A DNA stretch of 64,000 nt. Source: Erwinia amylovora. GTDB taxonomy: Bacteria; Pseudomonadota; Gammaproteobacteria; Enterobacterales; Enterobacteriaceae. Below are positions 51,414 to 61,452 of this stretch, one piece after another. Below the pieces are notes generated by a model, which was given only the letters and a program-made list of their open reading frames with translations, was not told where the DNA came from and searched no databases. Numbering within the stretch: position 1 is the first letter of the stretch; each line of letters starts with the position of its first letter. The stretch is taken from NCBI RefSeq assembly GCF_017161565.1, contig NZ_CP066796.1, positions 1,364,001-1,428,000 of the forward strand, written 5' to 3'. The translations under genes were made by a program, and so were the position numbers.

Positions 51414-53171
51414 TTATTTCCAGTAACGGCGTTTGGCGGACTGCAGTTTGTTATAAGCAGCCAGCAGTGCCTGATGAGCCGGGAATGCTTTCAGGTCGCC
51501 GTCCACGCTGTGCAAACCATAGAATGGGGCTTCGCCAGCGATAGCAGCCGATGCGGCATCTACTGCGCTCTGACCATACATGCGTACAAAAGCGGCATAA
51601 TACTGCTGCGGATCGCGATCTTCTTCCTGACTAAGCAGCAGCAGTGTTTGCAGACAGCGATAGTAGTTTGCCCGCGCTGGGCTGAAGATCGACTGGTTAA
51701 ACTCCATCGTCCACTCGGTCCAAATCAGCGCCTGTTGCAGGTCTCCCCCGGCCAGGGCCAGCATAGCCTTAAGTTCACCAATACGCAGGGTATACCAGCC
51801 ATTGTCTTTACCGGTTGCCAGGCCCAATAGTTCGCGCACGCGCGTGAAGTCGTCGTGGCCATCATCGTCAAGCTGCTGCAACAGTGACAGATAGTCTGGC
51901 TTATCCCAACGGCTGTCTGGCAAGCTAAGTAGCGTATCGCGCAGATAAGCCCCCATGCTGTTATTGGCCAGCAGCAGGTCTTCTGCCGGGTAGATATCGG
52001 ACATGCCTGGAACGATAATGCGGCAGGCGTAGACATCAAGGTGTTCATAATCTGCAATATAAACTTCACGATCTTCTGACCTGAAAATCGCCATCAGCGT
52101 AGCGAACTCTTCTTCAGTTGTCCCTTTGAAGCTCCAGTCCGCGAAAGCGTAATCCGCTTCATCTTTAAACATATCCCAGGATATCAGACCGCTGGAGTCG
52201 ATGAAATGCGTTTCAAGGTTGGCATGTTCCGCGACTTCCTCGTCATCAAAGGTTGGCGCAGTAAAGACGTCCAGATCCTTCAGCCCACGCCCTTGCAGCA
52301 GTTCGGTGACGGTACGCTCAAGCGCTACGCCAAAGTCTGGATGCGCGCCGAATGATGCAAAACAGGTGCCGTTCGCGGGGTTGAACAACACCACGCAGAT
52401 AACCGGGTATTTGCCGCCCAGTGAGGCATCGTAAGAGAAGATGGGAAAACCTTCCGCTTCGAGGGTAGCAATGGCTTCCACCACCCCAGGATAGCGATCC
52501 AGCACTTCCTGTGGGATGGCCGGCAGGCTGATAGATTCGGCGATAATGCGATTCTTGATGTGGCGCTCGAAAACTTCTGAAAGGCCCTGTACTCGAGCTT
52601 CGTTAGCGGTATTACCGGCCGACATACCGTTCGACACATACAGATTGCCGACGATATTCATTGGGATATAAACGGTTTGCTGATCCGACTGGCGGGTAAA
52701 CGGTAACGCGCAAATACCCCGTGCCGCATTACCGGATTGCAGATCGATCAGATCGCTGGCGCTAACTTCATCTTCCGGGTTGTAGAATTGGTGCAGACGT
52801 GCATCAAGAATGCCCTCGGGCAAGCTATCGTCATCCGCTATTGGGAACCACTTTTCATCAGGATAATGAACAAAATCGCCGTTGGCGATCTGTTGACCCA
52901 GCCAGAAGTCGGCGAAAAAATAGTTGGTGGATAAACGCTCAAAATATTCACCCAGTGCAGAGGCCAGCGCCGCTTTTTTGCTGGCACCTTTACCATTAGT
53001 GAAGCACAGCGGACAGTCGCGATCGCGAATATGGACTGACCAGACGTTAGGGACCGGATTCAGCCAGGATGCCTCTTCAATGTTGAAGCCGAGATCCTGC
53101 AATTTTTGCTGAAAGCGTGCTATGGAGACTTCCAGCGCGGCGTCTTTGCCTGGGATAAAAGTTTGAGTCAT
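51414..53171 (-). CDS. ycaO: YcaO, RimO-linked S12 methylthiolation factor
   Basis: ATP-dependent YcaO-superfamily protein; E. coli YcaO assists RimO in beta-methylthiolation of ribosomal protein S12. The 585-residue product (586 in E. coli) has the YcaO domain in about residues 60-400 with ATP/Mg ligands in GKGASKKAALASALGEYFER, GLSEVFERHIKNR and GAHPDFGVALERTVTELLQG, and a C-terminal TPR-like helical part (TGKDNGWYTLRIGELKAMLA). The start at 53171 (MTQTFIPGKDAAL) matches E. coli; three more codons are open upstream. There is no precursor peptide or dehydrogenase gene nearby, so a thiazole/oxazole peptide cluster is unlikely. rimO itself, which lies near gsiD in E. coli, is not in the window. 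Confidence 0.94.
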   Translation of the reverse strand: MTQTFIPGKDAALEVSIARFQQKLQDLGFNIEEASWLNPVPNVWSVHIRDRDCPLCFTNGKGASKKAALASALGEYFERLSTNYFFADFWLGQQIANGDFVHYPDEKWFPIADDDSLPEGILDARLHQFYNPEDEVSASDLIDLQSGNAARGICALPFTRQSDQQTVYIPMNIVGNLYVSNGMSAGNTANEARVQGLSEVFERHIKNRIIAESISLPAIPQEVLDRYPGVVEAIATLEAEGFPIFSYDASLGGKYPVICVVLFNPANGTCFASFGAHPDFGVALERTVTELLQGRGLKDLDVFTAPTFDDEEVAEHANLETHFIDSSGLISWDMFKDEADYAFADWSFKGTTEEEFATLMAIFRSEDREVYIADYEHLDVYACRIIVPGMSDIYPAEDLLLANNSMGAYLRDTLLSLPDSRWDKPDYLSLLQQLDDDGHDDFTRVRELLGLATGKDNGWYTLRIGELKAMLALAGGDLQQALIWTEWTMEFNQSIFSPARANYYRCLQTLLLLSQEEDRDPQQYYAAFVRMYGQSAVDAASAAIAGEAPFYGLHSVDGDLKAFPAHQALLAAYNKLQSAKRRYWK

Positions 53172-53478
53172 TTTGCCCACTCGTGATTGATTGTGCGGAA
53201 AGCGCGCAATGATACGGGGTTTCCGCTGTAATCGCTATCCGGCAACGTTAATTTCATGTGGTGAAGAGTGCCCTGTTTTTGTGAAAAGTGAAGCAGCCGT
53301 TATGACATCAGGAAAGTACCTCACAAAATATCGTTTATTATTTCATTTGCCCTATAAACTGTTGCAGCACTCCTCGCAGAACTCAATGATTCAGCGTACA
53401 AGCTATTGCAGCAGCTTGATGGCAATGATAAAACCGATGAAGAAGACAACCGCTTTTTCTAATTAATGGTGAGGGGAA
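53172..53478. other. Divergent ycaO-serC promoter region
   Basis: 307 bp containing both promoters. The serC ribosome site GTGAGGGGAA lies just before 53479. E. coli ycaP, between these genes, is missing. No clear gene was seen. Confidence 0.5.
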
Positions 53479-54564
53479 ATGAGTCAGATTTATAATTTTA
53501 GCTCCGGCCCGGCAATGCTGCCGGCAGAAGTGCTTCGTCGTGCTGAGCAGGAACTGTGCAACTGGCAGGGTTTGGGAACTTCGGTGATGGAGATCAGTCA
53601 CCGCAGTAAGGAATTTATTCAGGTTGCAGAAGAGGCAGAACAAGATTTTCGCGATCTGCTGAAAATCCCCACCAATTACAAAGTTTTATTCTGCCACGGC
53701 GGGGCGCGTGGGCAGTTCGCAGCGGTGCCGCAAAACTTGCTGGGTCAAAACAGCAAAGCGGATTACGTTGATGGCGGTTACTGGGCGACCAGCGCTATAA
53801 AAGAGGCGCAAAAATTCTGTACACCTAACGTTATTGATGCAAAAACCACGCTTAACGGTCTGCGTGCCATTAAGCCGATGAACAGCTGGGCGCTGTCCGA
53901 CGATGCCGCATATGTCCATTTCTGTCCGAATGAAACCATTGATGGTATTGCCATCCATGAAACGCCTGATTTTGGTGACAAGGTCGTTGTTGCCGATCTC
54001 TCTTCAACAATTCTGTCGACGCCTGTCGATGTGAGCCGATATGGCGTGCTATACGCCGGTGCACAAAAAAATATCGGCCCGGCTGGCTTAACGCTGGTAG
54101 TTGTGCGTGAAGATCTGTTAGGCCGGGCGCGCAAAGAGCTGCCTTCCATCCTTGACTACAAAGTGCTGGCCGAAAGCGAGTCAATGTTTAACACCCCGCC
54201 GACCTTCGCCTGGTATCTGTCTGGCCTGGTGTTTAAATGGCTGAAAGAGCAGGGGGGCGTGGGCGAGCTGGACAAACGCAATCAAGCTAAAGCAGACCTG
54301 CTGTACAGCACTATCGACAGCAGCGATCTCTATCGCAATGATGTGTCTGCCGGCAACCGTTCGCGCATGAACGTGCCTTTCCAGCTGGCGGATGCCGCGT
54401 TGGATAAACTTTTCCTTGAAGAGTCTTTGGCTGCCGGATTACACGCCCTGAAAGGTCATCGTGCGGTCGGTGGAATGCGTGCTTCAATCTACAATGCCAT
54501 GCCGTTGTCAGGGGTGAAAACGCTAACCGACTTTATGGTCGACTTCGAGCGTCGTCGCGGCTAA
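53479..54564 (+). CDS. serC: Phosphoserine aminotransferase
   Basis: PLP enzyme converting 3-phosphohydroxypyruvate to phosphoserine for serine synthesis, and the matching step in pyridoxal phosphate synthesis. The 361-residue protein has the PLP lysine in [13 protein letters not shown] (about residue 197), the phosphate-binding [15 protein letters not shown], and the C-terminal [16 protein letters not shown]. It forms the classical serC-aroA operon, separated by an 88-bp gap with a hairpin. E. coli serC-aroA is regulated by Lrp and CRP. Confidence 0.98.
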   Translation: MSQIYNFSSGPAMLPAEVLRRAEQELCNWQGLGTSVMEISHRSKEFIQVAEEAEQDFRDLLKIPTNYKVLFCHGGARGQFAAVPQNLLGQNSKADYVDGGYWATSAIKEAQKFCTPNVIDAKTTLNGLRAIKPMNSWALSDDAAYVHFCPNETIDGIAIHETPDFGDKVVVADLSSTILSTPVDVSRYGVLYAGAQKNIGPAGLTLVVVREDLLGRARKELPSILDYKVLAESESMFNTPPTFAWYLSGLVFKWLKEQGGVGELDKRNQAKADLLYSTIDSSDLYRNDVSAGNRSRMNVPFQLADAALDKLFLEESLAAGLHALKGHRAVGGMRASIYNAMPLSGVKTLTDFMVDFERRRG

Positions 54565-54594
54565 GGTACACCAAAGGCGTAATAAGCTTTTAAT

Positions 54595-54624
54595 ATGAAA
54601 CCTCGCATTCCGGCGGGGTTTCAT
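54595..54624 (+). terminator. Attenuator-like hairpin between serC and aroA
   Basis: ATGAAACCTCGC / GCGGGGTTTCAT stem (12 bp with one G-T pair) and an ATTCCG loop. No T run follows, so it probably only partly reduces read-through into aroA, as proposed for the E. coli operon. Confidence 0.55.
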
Positions 54625-54652
54625 TGCAATTATTTTGGAGAATACGTTTCAC

Positions 54653-55939
54653 ATGCAGGATTCCCTGACTTTACAACCTATCGCCCTTGTAGACGGCACT
54701 GTTAACCTTCCAGGTTCTAAAAGCGTGTCGAACCGAGCTTTGTTGCTGGCGGCGTTGGCAAAGGGCACCACCCGCCTGACTAATCTGCTCGACAGCGACG
54801 ATGTACGGCATATGCTGGATGCATTGCAGGCGCTTGGCGTGCAGTACAGTCTGTCCGCAGACCGTACCCGCTGTGAAATAACTGGTCAGGGAGGCGCACT
54901 TCAGGCCGACAGATCGCTTGAGCTTTTTCTTGGAAATGCAGGTACGGCGATGCGCCCGTTGGCCGCAGCATTATGCATTGGTGGTAACGATATTATTCTG
55001 ACCGGTGAGCCGCGCATGAAAGAGCGCCCGATAGGCCATCTGGTAGACGCTTTGCGCCAGGGCGGTGCTGACGTCGATTATCTTGAGCAGGTAGATTATC
55101 CTCCGCTGCGTGTTAAGGGGGGGTTTAGCGGCGGTGAAATCACGGTGGACGGTAGCGTTTCAAGCCAGTTTTTGACCGCACTATTGATGGCGGCGCCACT
55201 GGCAAAAAATGATAGCCAAATCATTATCAAAGGCGATTTGGTTTCTAAACCTTATATCGATATCACGCTGAAGCTGATGGCTGCGTTCGGCGTGGTGGTG
55301 GATAATAACAATTACCATACCTTCCGCATTCGCGGGCAGCAGCAGTATCAGGCAACGAGTGAATATCTGGTAGAAGGCGATGCCTCTTCTGCGTCTTATT
55401 TCCTGGCAGCTGCCGCAATCAAAGGCGGTACGGTAAAGGTAACAGGAATTGGTCGTAACAGCATGCAGGGCGATATTCGTTTTGCCGATGTGTTGGAAAA
55501 AATGGGGGCCAGCGTAGAATGGGGTGATGATTATATTGCCTGCACCCGTGGCGAACTGAAGGCAGTTGATTTGGATATGAATCACATCCCCGATGCTGCC
55601 ATGACGATAGCAACCACCGCGCTGTTTGCGCAAGGTACCACGGTCATGCGTAATATTTATAACTGGCGGGTTAAAGAGACCGATCGGCTGGCGGCGATGG
55701 CGACAGAGTTACGTAAAGTTGGCGCTGAAGTTGAAGAAGGCTATGACTTCATTCGTATTACACCACCCGCCAAAATTGCCTGCGCGCAAATCGCTACCTA
55801 TAACGATCACCGTATGGCCATGTGTTTCTCGCTGGTGGCTCTTTCATCGACCCCGGTGACCATCCTTGATCCGAATTGTACCGCCAAAACCTTCCCTGAT
55901 TATTTTACTCAGTTAGCCCGCATCAGCCAGCTGGCATAA
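54653..55939 (+). CDS. aroA: 5-Enolpyruvylshikimate-3-phosphate synthase
   Basis: Sixth step of the shikimate pathway, joining shikimate 3-phosphate and phosphoenolpyruvate. The 428-residue product has the phosphate-binding Lys23 in [18 protein letters not shown], the [10 protein letters not shown] loop (Gly96-type class I, glyphosate-sensitive form), and the catalytic [12 protein letters not shown] and [12 protein letters not shown] motifs. The start at 54653 ([11 protein letters not shown]) is 12 bp after TTGGAG, a long spacing; a TTG six codons upstream is in frame but would lie on that ribosome site. Confidence 0.98.
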   Translation: MQDSLTLQPIALVDGTVNLPGSKSVSNRALLLAALAKGTTRLTNLLDSDDVRHMLDALQALGVQYSLSADRTRCEITGQGGALQADRSLELFLGNAGTAMRPLAAALCIGGNDIILTGEPRMKERPIGHLVDALRQGGADVDYLEQVDYPPLRVKGGFSGGEITVDGSVSSQFLTALLMAAPLAKNDSQIIIKGDLVSKPYIDITLKLMAAFGVVVDNNNYHTFRIRGQQQYQATSEYLVEGDASSASYFLAAAAIKGGTVKVTGIGRNSMQGDIRFADVLEKMGASVEWGDDYIACTRGELKAVDLDMNHIPDAAMTIATTALFAQGTTVMRNIYNWRVKETDRLAAMATELRKVGAEVEEGYDFIRITPPAKIACAQIATYNDHRMAMCFSLVALSSTPVTILDPNCTAKTFPDYFTQLARISQLA

Positions 55940-56074
55940 GTAACGGCGCTGCCGCCCGCTAGCCTGGCGCTCAATGCCAGCGCGCGGTTGCAGCCTGGGT
56001 TATGCGAGGTATAATGCGCGTCGATATTTCCCTGGGCACCTGCTGCCTGGGCATCCCACCGAAAGGAGAACGAC

Positions 56075-56758
56075 ATGACGGCAACAGCCCCCGTGATCAC
56101 TATTGATGGCCCGAGCGGTGCAGGGAAAGGGACATTGTGTAAAGCGATGGCCGAGGCACTGCAGTGGCACCTGTTGGATTCCGGCGCCATTTATCGCGTG
56201 CTGGCTCTGGCTGCGCTGCACCACCAGGTAGATATCAGCTCCGAAGAGGCTCTGGTCCCGATTGCCGCTCATCTTGACGTGCGTTTTGTTTCTCACAACG
56301 GTGAGATTGAAGTCATTCTTGAAGGGGAAGATGTTTCTACTGAGATCCGTAGCCCGGATGTCAGTAATACGGCTTCCAAAGTGGCCGCCTTTCCCCGGGT
56401 ACGCGAAGCGCTACTGCGCCGCCAGCGTGGTTTCCGTGAGCTACCGGGGCTGATTGCCGATGGTCGCGATATGGGGACCGTCGTATTTACCGATGCGCCA
56501 GTGAAAATATTCCTTGATGCCAGTTCTGAAGAGCGTGCCAGCCGCCGTATGCTACAGTTGCAGGAAAAAGGCTTTAGTGTTAACTTTGAGCGCCTTTTAT
56601 CTGAGATAAAAGAGCGAGATGAGCGCGATCGCAATCGCGCAATCGCGCCGCTGGTGCCTGCAGCTGACGCCTTAGTGCTTGATTCGACTACCATGTCAAT
56701 TGAACAGGTGATTGAAATCGCGCTTAAATATGCGCGAGACAAACTCGCACTGGCGTAA
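56075..56758 (+). CDS. cmk: Cytidylate kinase
   Basis: Phosphorylates CMP and dCMP for nucleotide recycling. The 227-residue protein has Walker [10 protein letters not shown] (residues 11-19), the CMP-binding [20 protein letters not shown] and GRDMGTVVF blocks, and the SEERASRR lid region. A GAAAGGAG ribosome site precedes the ATG. ycaL, which lies between aroA and cmk in E. coli, is absent. It is followed by rpsA after a 153-bp leader. Confidence 0.98.
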   Translation: MTATAPVITIDGPSGAGKGTLCKAMAEALQWHLLDSGAIYRVLALAALHHQVDISSEEALVPIAAHLDVRFVSHNGEIEVILEGEDVSTEIRSPDVSNTASKVAAFPRVREALLRRQRGFRELPGLIADGRDMGTVVFTDAPVKIFLDASSEERASRRMLQLQEKGFSVNFERLLSEIKERDERDRNRAIAPLVPAADALVLDSTTMSIEQVIEIALKYARDKLALA

Positions 56759-56911
56759 TTTTCAGCTATGCTTGTTTCTAATGTTATAAGCAACAGTTCG
56801 CGGAATGATTTAAATAACCCTGTGATATGGACGTCATGGGGCATGTGAAACAACCCCACCCGTCAGGATGTCAGGTGGACGTTAAATTGAAGAATCCTGA
56901 AGATTATCAAT
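56759..56911 (+). promoter_or_regulatory. rpsA promoter/leader with weak ribosome site
   Basis: The 153-bp leader lacks a strong Shine-Dalgarno sequence before the rpsA ATG (GAAGATTATCA) and holds GGA motifs (CAGGATG, GGTGGACG) that can sit in hairpin loops. This is the known design of the S1 autoregulated translation start in gamma-proteobacteria; the structure was not computed here. Confidence 0.55.
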
Positions 56912-58585
56912 ATGACTGAATCTTTTGCTCAACTATTTGAAGAATCCTTAAAAACAATCGAAACCCGCCCGGGTTCCATCGTTCGTGGCGTTGTTGTCTC
57001 TATCGACAAAGACGTAGTTCTGGTTGATGCGGGTCTTAAATCTGAATCTGCAATTCCTGCAGAGCAGTTCAAGAACGCAGCCGGCGAACTGGAAATCCAG
57101 GTTGGCGACGAAGTTGACGTTGCCCTTGATGCAGTAGAAGACGGCTTCGGTGAAACCCTGCTGTCCCGTGAGAAAGCTAAACGTCACGAAGCTTGGATCA
57201 CGCTGGAGAAAGCTTACGAAGACGCTGAAACTGTTACCGGTGTTATCAACGGCAAGGTCAAAGGCGGCTTCACAGTTGAGCTGAACGGCATCCGTGCGTT
57301 CCTGCCAGGTTCACTGGTAGACGTGCGTCCAGTCCGCGATACGCTGCACCTGGAAGGCAAAGAGCTTGAGTTCAAAGTCATCAAGCTGGATCAGAAACGT
57401 AACAACGTTGTAGTTTCACGTCGTGCGGTTATCGAATCTGAAAACAGCGCAGAGCGCGATCAGCTGCTGGAAAACCTGCAGGAAGGCATGGAAGTTAAAG
57501 GTATCGTTAAGAACCTTACTGACTACGGTGCATTCGTTGATCTGGGCGGCGTTGACGGCCTGCTGCACATTACCGATATGGCCTGGAAGCGCGTTAAGCA
57601 TCCGAGCGAAATCGTCAATGTTGGCGACGAAATCATGGTTAAAGTGTTGAAATTTGACCGTGAGCGTACCCGTGTGTCCCTGGGCCTGAAGCAGCTGGGT
57701 GAAGATCCATGGGTTGCTATCGCTAAACGTTACCCAGAAGGCACCAAGCTGACTGGCCGTGTGACCAACCTGACAGACTACGGCTGCTTCGTTGAAATCG
57801 AAGAAGGCGTTGAAGGCCTGGTACACGTTTCAGAAATGGACTGGACCAACAAAAACATCCACCCATCCAAAGTGGTTAACGTGGGTGATGTTGTAGAAGT
57901 CATGGTTCTGGACATCGATGAAGAGCGTCGTCGTATCTCCCTGGGTCTGAAGCAGTGCAAATCTAACCCATGGCAGCAGTTTGCAGAAACCCACAACAAG
58001 GGCGACCGTGTTGAAGGTAAAATCAAGTCAATTACTGACTTCGGTATCTTCATCGGCCTGGATGGCGGCATCGACGGCCTGGTTCACCTGTCTGACATCT
58101 CCTGGAACGCGACCGGAGAAGAAGCGGTTCGTGAATACAAGAAAGGCGACGAAATCGCAGCTGTGGTTCTGCAGGTTGACGCAGAGCGTGAGCGTATCTC
58201 GCTGGGCGTTAAGCAGCTGGCAGAAGATCCGTTCAACAACTACGTCTCTCTGAACAAGAAAGGTGCAATTGTTAACGGTAAAGTCACTGCGGTTGACGCT
58301 AAAGGTGCTACAGTTGAATTAGCTGATGGCGTTGAAGGCTACCTGCGCGCTTCCGAAGCATCGCTGGATCGCGTAGAAGACGCAACCCTGGTGCTGAATG
58401 TTGGCGACGATGTTGAAGCTAAATTCACCGGCGTTGACCGTAAAAACCGCGTTGTCAGCCTGTCTGTTCGCGCAAAAGACCAGGCCGACGAGAAAGAAGC
58501 TATCAACACTGTTAACACCAAACAGGAAGAAGGCAATTTCTCTAACGCTATGGCTGAAGCTTTCAAAGCAGCTAAAGGCGAGTAA
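56912..58585 (+). CDS. rpsA: 30S ribosomal protein S1
   Basis: Essential ribosomal protein that binds and unfolds mRNA at the 30S platform. The 557-residue protein has six S1/OB repeats; domains 3-6 show the pattern ([25 protein letters not shown]). The N-terminal domains ([20 protein letters not shown]) dock on S2. Length equals E. coli S1. It represses its own translation in E. coli, and the weak ribosome site here is consistent with that. ihfB follows. Confidence 0.99.
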   Translation: MTESFAQLFEESLKTIETRPGSIVRGVVVSIDKDVVLVDAGLKSESAIPAEQFKNAAGELEIQVGDEVDVALDAVEDGFGETLLSREKAKRHEAWITLEKAYEDAETVTGVINGKVKGGFTVELNGIRAFLPGSLVDVRPVRDTLHLEGKELEFKVIKLDQKRNNVVVSRRAVIESENSAERDQLLENLQEGMEVKGIVKNLTDYGAFVDLGGVDGLLHITDMAWKRVKHPSEIVNVGDEIMVKVLKFDRERTRVSLGLKQLGEDPWVAIAKRYPEGTKLTGRVTNLTDYGCFVEIEEGVEGLVHVSEMDWTNKNIHPSKVVNVGDVVEVMVLDIDEERRRISLGLKQCKSNPWQQFAETHNKGDRVEGKIKSITDFGIFIGLDGGIDGLVHLSDISWNATGEEAVREYKKGDEIAAVVLQVDAERERISLGVKQLAEDPFNNYVSLNKKGAIVNGKVTAVDAKGATVELADGVEGYLRASEASLDRVEDATLVLNVGDDVEAKFTGVDRKNRVVSLSVRAKDQADEKEAINTVNTKQEEGNFSNAMAEAFKAAKGE

Positions 58586-58593
58586 TCGTTCAA

Positions 58594-58611
58594 GGGCAGC
58601 ATAAGCTGCCC
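58594..58611 (+). terminator. Hairpin between rpsA and ihfB
   Basis: GGGCAGC-ATAA-GCTGCCC, perfect 7-bp stem, 8 bp after the rpsA stop codon, no T run. It may partly separate expression of rpsA and ihfB. Confidence 0.5.
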
Positions 58612-58666
58612 CGTTATCGTCGTTAACTGTCATAACTATTCCTGTCAGGGATTAACCGGAGGTTTT

Positions 58667-58954
58667 ATGACCAAGTCAGAACTGATTGAGAGGCTTGCAG
58701 GCCAGCAATCTCATATTCAGGCGAAAGTCGTTGAGGATGCGGTAAAAGAGATGCTGGAGCACATGGCAACGACGTTGTCAGAGGGTGAACGCATCGAAAT
58801 CCGGGGATTTGGCAGCTTCTCTTTGCACTATCGGGCACCTCGTACCGGCCGTAACCCGAAGACGGGTGACAAAGTGGAGTTGGAAGGTAAATACGTTCCA
58901 CACTTCAAGCCCGGAAAAGAGCTGCGCGATCGCGCCAATATATACGGCGGCTGA
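58667..58954 (+). CDS. ihfB: Integration host factor subunit beta
   Basis: DNA-bending HU-family protein that forms a heterodimer with IhfA. The 95-residue protein has the family signature [20 protein letters not shown] with the intercalating proline in the arm region. The start ATG follows ACCGGAGG. It lies behind rpsA as in E. coli and is followed by a strong terminator. Confidence 0.98.
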   Translation: MTKSELIERLAGQQSHIQAKVVEDAVKEMLEHMATTLSEGERIEIRGFGSFSLHYRAPRTGRNPKTGDKVELEGKYVPHFKPGKELRDRANIYGG

Positions 58955-58970
58955 TAAGCGATGAATTGCT

Positions 58971-58998
58971 AAAACGACACTTCGGTGTCGTTTTTTTT
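58971..58998 (+). terminator. Terminator of ihfB
   Basis: AAAACGACAC-TTCG-GTGTCGTTTT followed by more T bases (T9 in total). A UUCG tetraloop closes the stem, making it very stable. Confidence 0.9.
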
Positions 58999-59151
58999 TG
59001 CCGTAAGCGAAAATTCTCCCTCCCGCATCATTCTTGCAACTTGCTGCAAAAGTGCAAACTGTTTGCGCGCTGCTATCCAAATCGGTAGTTATCAGGCTGC
59101 ATGCCCCGCAAAGTCACGGCACACTTAGCCGGTCTTGAACAGGGAGGGTGC

Positions 59152-61416
59152 ATGTCGCTGACGATTATCCGCGTAGCGTGGGGCGTTATAGTTGCAACGC
59201 TGCCGCTCAACTTTTTACCTCATCTGCCGGGTTATGGTGTTGCGCTCATCATTCTGTTGCTTGCTGCTGTTCTGGCGCTGTGCCCGTGGCGGCTGACAAA
59301 ATTTCCGGCGCTGATACTGGTCATGTTTGTTTGGGCAGTATCAGCCGGGCAGTCTGCACTGCTCCAGATTAATGAGTTGACCCGGGCACCAATTGAAGCC
59401 GGGGTGCAGATTGAAAATGTACAGCCCAATGGCGGACGACTAAAAATACGAATAACAAACTATCGGGGCAGGGTGCTGTTCCCTCCCGTTTACGCCAGCG
59501 TAAAGTCGCCGCCGCAAGATATCGCCTTTTGCTCCGGTCAGCGCTGGCGGATGCAGCTGATACTCAGGCCGGTGCATGCGCAGCTCAATGAGGGTGGATT
59601 CGATCGTCAACGTTTTGCCCTGGCTAGCCACACGCCGTTAACCGGCAGAGTGAAAAGTGCAGAGATCGTAACGGCAGATTGTAGCTGGCGTGCCCGCCTG
59701 ATTAACTCTGCGCAAAAAAATTATGCTCAATTGCCGTGGCAAGGATTGATCTCTGCGCTGGCATTTGGTGAGCGGGAGCAGGTCAAACCGGTAATTAACC
59801 GACTGTTACGTGAAACCGGTACAGCGCACCTGATGGCAATTTCAGGGATGCATATTGCCCTTGCCGCCAGCCTGGGCTGGCTGCTGATGCGCGGCATACA
59901 GTTTGCATTGCCGGTCAGATATATAGGCTATAGATTACCGCTGTTTTGCAGCCTGCTGGTGGCGTTGATTTACTGCTGGCTTTCAGGCGGGAATGCACCG
60001 GCTTTGCGTGCCATGTTGGCCTTGCTGGCGTGGAGTATTTTGCGACTGCATGGGATCTTCTGTCAGCCCTGGCAGGTATGGAGCCTGTGCATTGCCCTGA
60101 TACTGTTCTTTGACCCGCTCAGCTTGCTGTCAGACAGCCTGTGGCTGTCAGCCCTTGCGGTAGCAGGGTTGCTGCTTTGGTATCACAGTTTTCCGCTACC
60201 CGCGCGTTTTTGTCGGCGCTGGCGCTGGCTACCGCTGCGTTTACTGCATCTGCAGTTCGGGATGTTATTACTTATGATGCCACTGCAGGCATTGCTGTTT
60301 CATGGAATCAGCCTGAGCGCTTTGCTGGCTAACCTGTGGGCGGTGCCGCTCATTTCTCTGGTCACCGTGCCGCTGATCCTTGTGGCATTACTGTGCAATG
60401 CGGTGCCGTGGATTGCTCCTCTGCTATGGCAATGCGTCGACCGGTCACTGGCGCTGGTATTTATGCCGTTACAGAGTTTGCCGCGTGGCTGGTTTCCATT
60501 GGACCATGCGCTAAGCGCTGCCAGCCTGCTGTGCTGGCTTGCATTGCTAAGCTTACGCTTCGGCTGGTGGCGCACCTCAACGGCCAGCATCGCAAGCACG
60601 GCTCTGTTGATATGTAGCTGGCGTTCACTGTTTCCCGCTGCGGAATGGCGGGTAGATATGCTGGATGTGGGGCACGGACTGGCAGTGGTGATTTCACGGC
60701 ATGGAGAAGCCACGCTCTATGATACCGGTAATCGCTGGCCTGGCGGCGATGCTGCCAAAAGCCAGATCCTTCCCTGGCTTGCCTGGCAGGGGATCCGCGT
60801 CACTCAAGTTATTATCAGTCATGCTCACCTTGACCATATCGGCGGGCTGGCCAGCGTCAGGGATGCATTCCCCCAGGCCCGTGTGCGTAGTCCATTGGCC
60901 CGGACGGACCATCTTTCATGCCGAAAGGGGGATAGCTGGAGCTGGCAGGGGTTAGATTTTCGCGTGCTCTGGCCGCCGCATAAAGAAAATGGCGACGGCA
61001 ATAACCAGTCCTGTGTGGTGATGGTCAGCGATGGCAAATGGCGGGTATTATTAACAGGGGACATCGAAGCGGCGGCGGAACTGAAATTGACTGCGGAGCA
61101 GCGCTCAGGCCTGCGTGCAGACCTGCTCCAGGTGCCTCATCACGGCAGCCGAACCTCTTCCACTCCCCCTTTTCTGCGCGCCGTCTCGCCAACCGCAGCC
61201 GTCGCTTCCGCGGCGCGTTTCAGCGCATGGCGTTTGCCAGCAACACAGATTATTCGTCGCTACGGCGAAAATGGGGTCGAATGGCGGGATACTGCGCTTT
61301 CCGGCCAGTTAAGCGCACATTTTTTTGCGCACCGATGGCAACTTATTGGGTTAAGAGAACAAATAATGAACCGTTGGTATCATCAGTGGTTTGGCGTACC
61401 CAGGGATTCCGGCTAG
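59152..61416 (+). CDS. comEC: ComEC/Rec2 family protein (YcaI)
   Basis: Large inner-membrane protein related to the DNA-uptake channel ComEC. The 754-residue product (same length as E. coli YcaI) has an N-terminal membrane/OB part, a Competence domain (residues about 200-460, with RETGTAHLMAISGMHIALAA and SGGNAPALRAMLALLAW), and a C-terminal metallo-beta-lactamase domain with HAHLDHIGGL, LLTGDIE and VPHHGS motifs, all of which keep the metal ligands. The start at 59152 follows GGAGGG; 17 further in-frame codons upstream are rejected. In enterobacteria its role in DNA uptake is not proven, though it is needed for using DNA as a nutrient. msbA follows after 36 bp. Confidence 0.93.
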   Translation: MSLTIIRVAWGVIVATLPLNFLPHLPGYGVALIILLLAAVLALCPWRLTKFPALILVMFVWAVSAGQSALLQINELTRAPIEAGVQIENVQPNGGRLKIRITNYRGRVLFPPVYASVKSPPQDIAFCSGQRWRMQLILRPVHAQLNEGGFDRQRFALASHTPLTGRVKSAEIVTADCSWRARLINSAQKNYAQLPWQGLISALAFGEREQVKPVINRLLRETGTAHLMAISGMHIALAASLGWLLMRGIQFALPVRYIGYRLPLFCSLLVALIYCWLSGGNAPALRAMLALLAWSILRLHGIFCQPWQVWSLCIALILFFDPLSLLSDSLWLSALAVAGLLLWYHSFPLPARFCRRWRWLPLRLLHLQFGMLLLMMPLQALLFHGISLSALLANLWAVPLISLVTVPLILVALLCNAVPWIAPLLWQCVDRSLALVFMPLQSLPRGWFPLDHALSAASLLCWLALLSLRFGWWRTSTASIASTALLICSWRSLFPAAEWRVDMLDVGHGLAVVISRHGEATLYDTGNRWPGGDAAKSQILPWLAWQGIRVTQVIISHAHLDHIGGLASVRDAFPQARVRSPLARTDHLSCRKGDSWSWQGLDFRVLWPPHKENGDGNNQSCVVMVSDGKWRVLLTGDIEAAAELKLTAEQRSGLRADLLQVPHHGSRTSSTPPFLRAVSPTAAVASAARFSAWRLPATQIIRRYGENGVEWRDTALSGQLSAHFFAHRWQLIGLREQIMNRWYHQWFGVPRDSG

Positions 61417-61452
61417 AATAAGCGGCTATTTTCAACTAAAGCTGGTTAAAAA

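Noticed and set aside
51414..53171. Thiazole/oxazole-modified peptide cluster around YcaO
   Set aside because: No precursor peptide, cyclodehydratase partner or dehydrogenase gene is nearby; the sequence follows the RimO-linked E. coli YcaO.
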